Source of the DNA: an uncultured Gammaproteobacteria bacterium
GTDB taxonomy: Bacteria; Pseudomonadota; Gammaproteobacteria; GCA-001735895
NCBI GenBank assembly: GCA_945787265.1
Contig: CALZHS010000284.1
Location: 1-7,541 of the forward strand
Reading direction: 5' to 3'
DNA: 7,541 nt
Both the position numbers and the translations under genes were made by a program. Positions 5,813 to 7,541 of the stretch are shown here, piece after piece. Position 1 is the first letter of the stretch. Each line of letters starts with the position of its first letter. The notes under the pieces were generated by a model. The model made no database searches. It saw nothing but the letters and a program-made list of their open reading frames with translations, and was not told where the DNA came from.

Positions 5813-6763
5813 TTATTTCTGGCAGGCGACCAGGTTGATCATTTCAAATGCGATTGTCGCTGCCGCAAGCGAGGTTATCTCCGCATGATCGTAGGCGGGT
5901 GCAACTTCAACCACGTCGGCAGCCACCAGGTTCAAACCCTGCAGGCCGCGAATGATTCCAACCAGTTCACGACTCGTTATACCGGCAATCTCGGGCGTTC
6001 CGGTACCCGGCGCGTGCGCGGGATCCAGCACATCGATATCAATCGACAGGTATAACGGCTGGTCGCCAACCCGTTTCCTGATGCGTTTGACCACGTGCTC
6101 GACACCGTGCGCCTCGAGTTCATCGCAATGCACGATCTTGAAACCAAGCTCCTTGTCTTTTGCGAGGTCATCAGGGCTGTATAGCGGACCACGAATCCCG
6201 ACATGCATCGACGCGTCATCGTTAAACAAACCCTCCTCGGCCGCGCGCCTGAAAGGCGTGCCGTGCGTGTAGGGCGCACCGAAATAAGTATCCCAGGTAT
6301 CGAGATGCGCATCAAAATGTACCAGTGCAACCGGGCCGGTCACCTTGTTTACCGAGCGCAACAGGGGCACCGCGATGGTGTGATCTCCACCCAGGCTTAC
6401 GATAACCGGCGCCTTTTGATAAAGCGCATCGGCGGCCGCCTCGATTTGTGCGATAGCCTCGTCGATATTATAGGGATTGCAGGCAACATCCCCGGCGTCG
6501 GCAACCTGGATCGTCTTGAAGGGCTCGGTATCATAGGCGGGATGGAAATTGGTACGCAAATGGCGCGAAGCCTGGCGAATGGCCTGGGGGCCGAAACGAG
6601 CTCCCGGTCGATAACTGGTACCCGAGTCAAACGGGACACCGAGTATCGCCACATCGCAATAGGGAACGTCGCGCAACTCCGGCAACCGGCAAAATGTCGA
6701 TGGACCCGCGTAACGCGGAACAACGGTTCCGCTAACGGGTTCTACGGGGGGTGATTTCGCCAT
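5813..6763 (-). CDS. speB: Agmatinase-family ureohydrolase
   Basis: The 316-residue cytoplasmic enzyme belongs to the binuclear-manganese ureohydrolases, which hydrolyse a guanidino compound to urea and an amine; agmatine gives putrescine. All metal-binding motifs are present: GGDHT (His128), DAHLD (Asp151, His153, Asp155) and SIDIDVLDP (Asp242, Asp244), followed by PGTGTPE with Glu258. THGTPFRRA near residue 167 (His168) and PFDSGTSYRPGARFGP (44-59) are typical of agmatinase and of the closely related guanidinobutyrase and guanidinopropionase groups. Substrate specificity is therefore not certain and the gene symbol is provisional. Length is normal. The start at 6763 has AGGAG about six bases upstream. 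A good promoter lies at 6791-6819. It is transcribed divergently from the peptide deformylase, and no other polyamine gene is nearby. Confidence 0.92.
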   Translation of the reverse strand: MAKSPPVEPVSGTVVPRYAGPSTFCRLPELRDVPYCDVAILGVPFDSGTSYRPGARFGPQAIRQASRHLRTNFHPAYDTEPFKTIQVADAGDVACNPYNIDEAIAQIEAAADALYQKAPVIVSLGGDHTIAVPLLRSVNKVTGPVALVHFDAHLDTWDTYFGAPYTHGTPFRRAAEEGLFNDDASMHVGIRGPLYSPDDLAKDKELGFKIVHCDELEAHGVEHVVKRIRKRVGDQPLYLSIDIDVLDPAHAPGTGTPEIAGITSRELVGIIRGLQGLNLVAADVVEVAPAYDHAEITSLAAATIAFEMINLVACQK

Positions 6764-6788
6764 CTTTTCTCCTGCCGGATCGGCCGAT

Positions 6789-6816
6789 TTGTTATATCAC
6801 CGATATCTGGCACAAT
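6789..6816 (+). promoter_or_regulatory. Weak candidate promoter of the deformylase gene
   Basis: TTGTTA (6789-6794) and CACAAT (6811-6816) are spaced 16 bases apart, each matching 4 of 6 consensus bases. They lie about 30 bases before the GTG start. They overlap the opposite-strand ureohydrolase promoter almost completely, so both could not be occupied at once. Confidence 0.3.
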
Positions 6817-6819
6817 CAA
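6791..6819 (-). promoter_or_regulatory. Sigma70-type promoter of the ureohydrolase gene
   Basis: On the minus strand, TTGATT (6814-6819, 4 of 6 consensus bases) and TATAAC (6791-6796, 5 of 6) are separated by exactly 17 bases. The -10 ends 27 bases before the ATG. This is the best promoter-like sequence in the window. Confidence 0.5.
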
Positions 6820-6846
6820 TCAGACTCAGACTTACAGGTTAACCGG

Positions 6847-7398
6847 GTGGCAATCAGAACCATATTAAAAATGGGGGATCCGCAACTGCTGGAAATATCC
6901 GCAGAGGTCGATCCCATAGAGCCTGCAATCCTGGAACCGCTGTTGCAGGATATGTGGGAGACCATGTCCGATGCAAACGGGGCAGGGCTCGCAGCACCGC
7001 AAATCGGGGTGATGCAACGTATCGTGATTTTCGGGCAGCAGACCAATCCCCGCTACCCTGACGCTCCACCGGTCCCGGAGACGGTACTGATAAATCCAGT
7101 CATAACACCACTAGACGAGGTTCAGGAGGATGGCTGGGAGGGCTGCCTCAGTGTACCGGGAATGCGCGGTATCGTGCCGCGTTTTCGTGACATTCGATAC
7201 CAGGGCTACGATCAATATGGCAACAGGATCGATCGTGAGGCATCGGGCTTTCATGCGCGCGTGGTGCAGCACGAATGCGATCATCTCGATGGCATACTTT
7301 ATCCATTTCGAATCACGGATTTGCGCCACTTTGGATTTATCGACACCCTGGCGGAAAAAGGCATACTGGAGCTTCAACCTTGCGACGATGAGCCCTGA
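6847..7398 (+). CDS. def: Peptide deformylase
   Basis: The 183-residue metalloenzyme removes the formyl group from the N-terminal methionine of new proteins in the cytoplasm. All three family motifs are intact: GAGLAAPQ (45-52), WEGCLSVPG (98-105, metal ligand Cys100) and QHECDHLDG (141-149, ligands His142 and His146, catalytic Glu143). The open frame reaches back to a GTG at 6751 inside the ureohydrolase gene, but the real start is taken as GTG 6847. It follows an AGG eight bases upstream and gives the usual family N-terminus (M-AIRTILKMGDPQLLEIS). The upstream 32 residues have no family likeness. The gene overlaps the next by 11 bases (ATGAGCCCTGA), so they form one transcription unit. Deformylase paired with a formyltransferase-type gene echoes the common def-fmt order. 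Confidence 0.95.
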   Translation: MAIRTILKMGDPQLLEISAEVDPIEPAILEPLLQDMWETMSDANGAGLAAPQIGVMQRIVIFGQQTNPRYPDAPPVPETVLINPVITPLDEVQEDGWEGCLSVPGMRGIVPRFRDIRYQGYDQYGNRIDREASGFHARVVQHECDHLDGILYPFRITDLRHFGFIDTLAEKGILELQPCDDEP

Positions 7399-7541
7399 CG
7401 TCGAGATGCCCGGCAAGCATCGCTTTGCGCTGCTTGCCAGCGGGGCCGGTTTTTCCTGTGAAGTGTTGCAGGCTTTGCAACATTTGCATCATTCACCGAG
7501 TTGACTGGTACTGCCGGAGTATCCTCCCGCTCAACCGGTGT
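7388..7541 (+). pseudogene. Formyltransferase-like gene, interrupted by in-frame TGA, partial at window edge
   Basis: From ATG 7388 the frame reads MSPDVEMPGKHRFALLASG then AGFSCEVLQALQHLHHSPS. It stops at TGA (7502-7504, codon 39) and continues open in the same frame as LVLPEYPPAQPV to the window end. A short strand ending in LLASG, a helix, then a second strand leading into a Pro-rich LPEYPP segment looks like the start of a formyltransferase domain (PurN/Fmt type), from memory rather than from a search. Without the TGA the reading is smooth, so the stop looks like a single-base change (for example from CGA, TGG or GGA) or a base-calling error. TGA serves as a normal stop in several intact genes here, so general recoding is unlikely. 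ATG 7406 is an alternative start. The start overlaps the deformylase stop, suggesting translational coupling. Confidence 0.5.

Noticed and set aside
5405..6055. 216-codon open frame on the plus strand
   Set aside because: It runs through the transporter and then antisense to the ureohydrolase, both of which are clear genes in other frames. Its translation has no domain character.
6203..6754. 183-codon open frame on the plus strand
   Set aside because: It is antisense to the ureohydrolase, whose metal-binding motifs are all in the minus frame.
6751..6846. Longer deformylase start at GTG 6751
   Set aside because: It would overlap the ureohydrolase coding region, adds 32 residues without family likeness, and lacks a ribosome site. 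GTG 6847 has one and gives the normal N-terminus.
7502..7504. Genome-wide recoding of TGA
   Set aside because: TGA ends the transposase, csrA-like, transporter and deformylase genes at natural positions, so only local explanations remain.
1..7541. CRISPR array or tandem repeat array
   Set aside because: No regularly spaced repeats are visible on either strand.

Overview
The window looks like chromosomal DNA of a gammaproteobacterium, probably free-living or marine. This is an inference from the gene families (CsrA-type regulator, DUF2889, Sel1 repeats, agmatinase-type ureohydrolase, peptide deformylase) and from moderate GC content. No species can be named from the sequence alone.

Left part (1 to about 1823): mobile and remnant DNA. 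A complete IS110-family insertion sequence lies on the minus strand. Its transposase runs 106-1317, and the untranslated leader upstream of the transposase (about 1345-1545) folds on paper into a bridge-RNA-like structure: a 5' hairpin, then an outer stem enclosing two stem-loops, each with an internal loop and an apical stem. The second stem-loop carries two guide-like segments. One repeats 8 bases found 9 bases past the transposase stop (90-97). The other is complementary to 9 bases at 1574-1582. Together they place the element ends near 90 and 1582. The first stem-loop carries a segment matching 9 of 10 bases of the DNA just outside the 1582 end, as a target guide should. At 1764-1823 lies the 3' part of a tRNA-Leu(TAA), including the encoded CCA but with a damaged T-loop. 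This resembles the att scar left at the far end of a tRNA-integrated island.

Middle (1908-4833): a gamma-butyrobetaine dioxygenase-like Fe(II)/2-oxoglutarate enzyme without an ATG start (+), then a minus-strand block. In window order that block holds a small secreted four-cysteine protein, a Sel1-repeat protein translationally coupled to a divergent CsrA-like regulator (TGATG overlap), and a DUF2889 gene broken by an internal deletion and frameshift.

Right part (4914-7541): a ten-helix EamA/DMT transporter (+) that converges on an agmatinase-family ureohydrolase (-). The ureohydrolase diverges from a peptide deformylase (+) across an 83-bp intergenic region with a good promoter for the ureohydrolase. 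The deformylase overlaps the start of a formyltransferase-like gene, which has an in-frame TGA at codon 39 and then runs off the window.

The stretch most likely to hold undescribed biology is the IS110 bridge-RNA candidate with its guide matches. Next are the CsrA variant that has lost its N-terminal RNA-contact arginines and the tRNA-Leu att scar.
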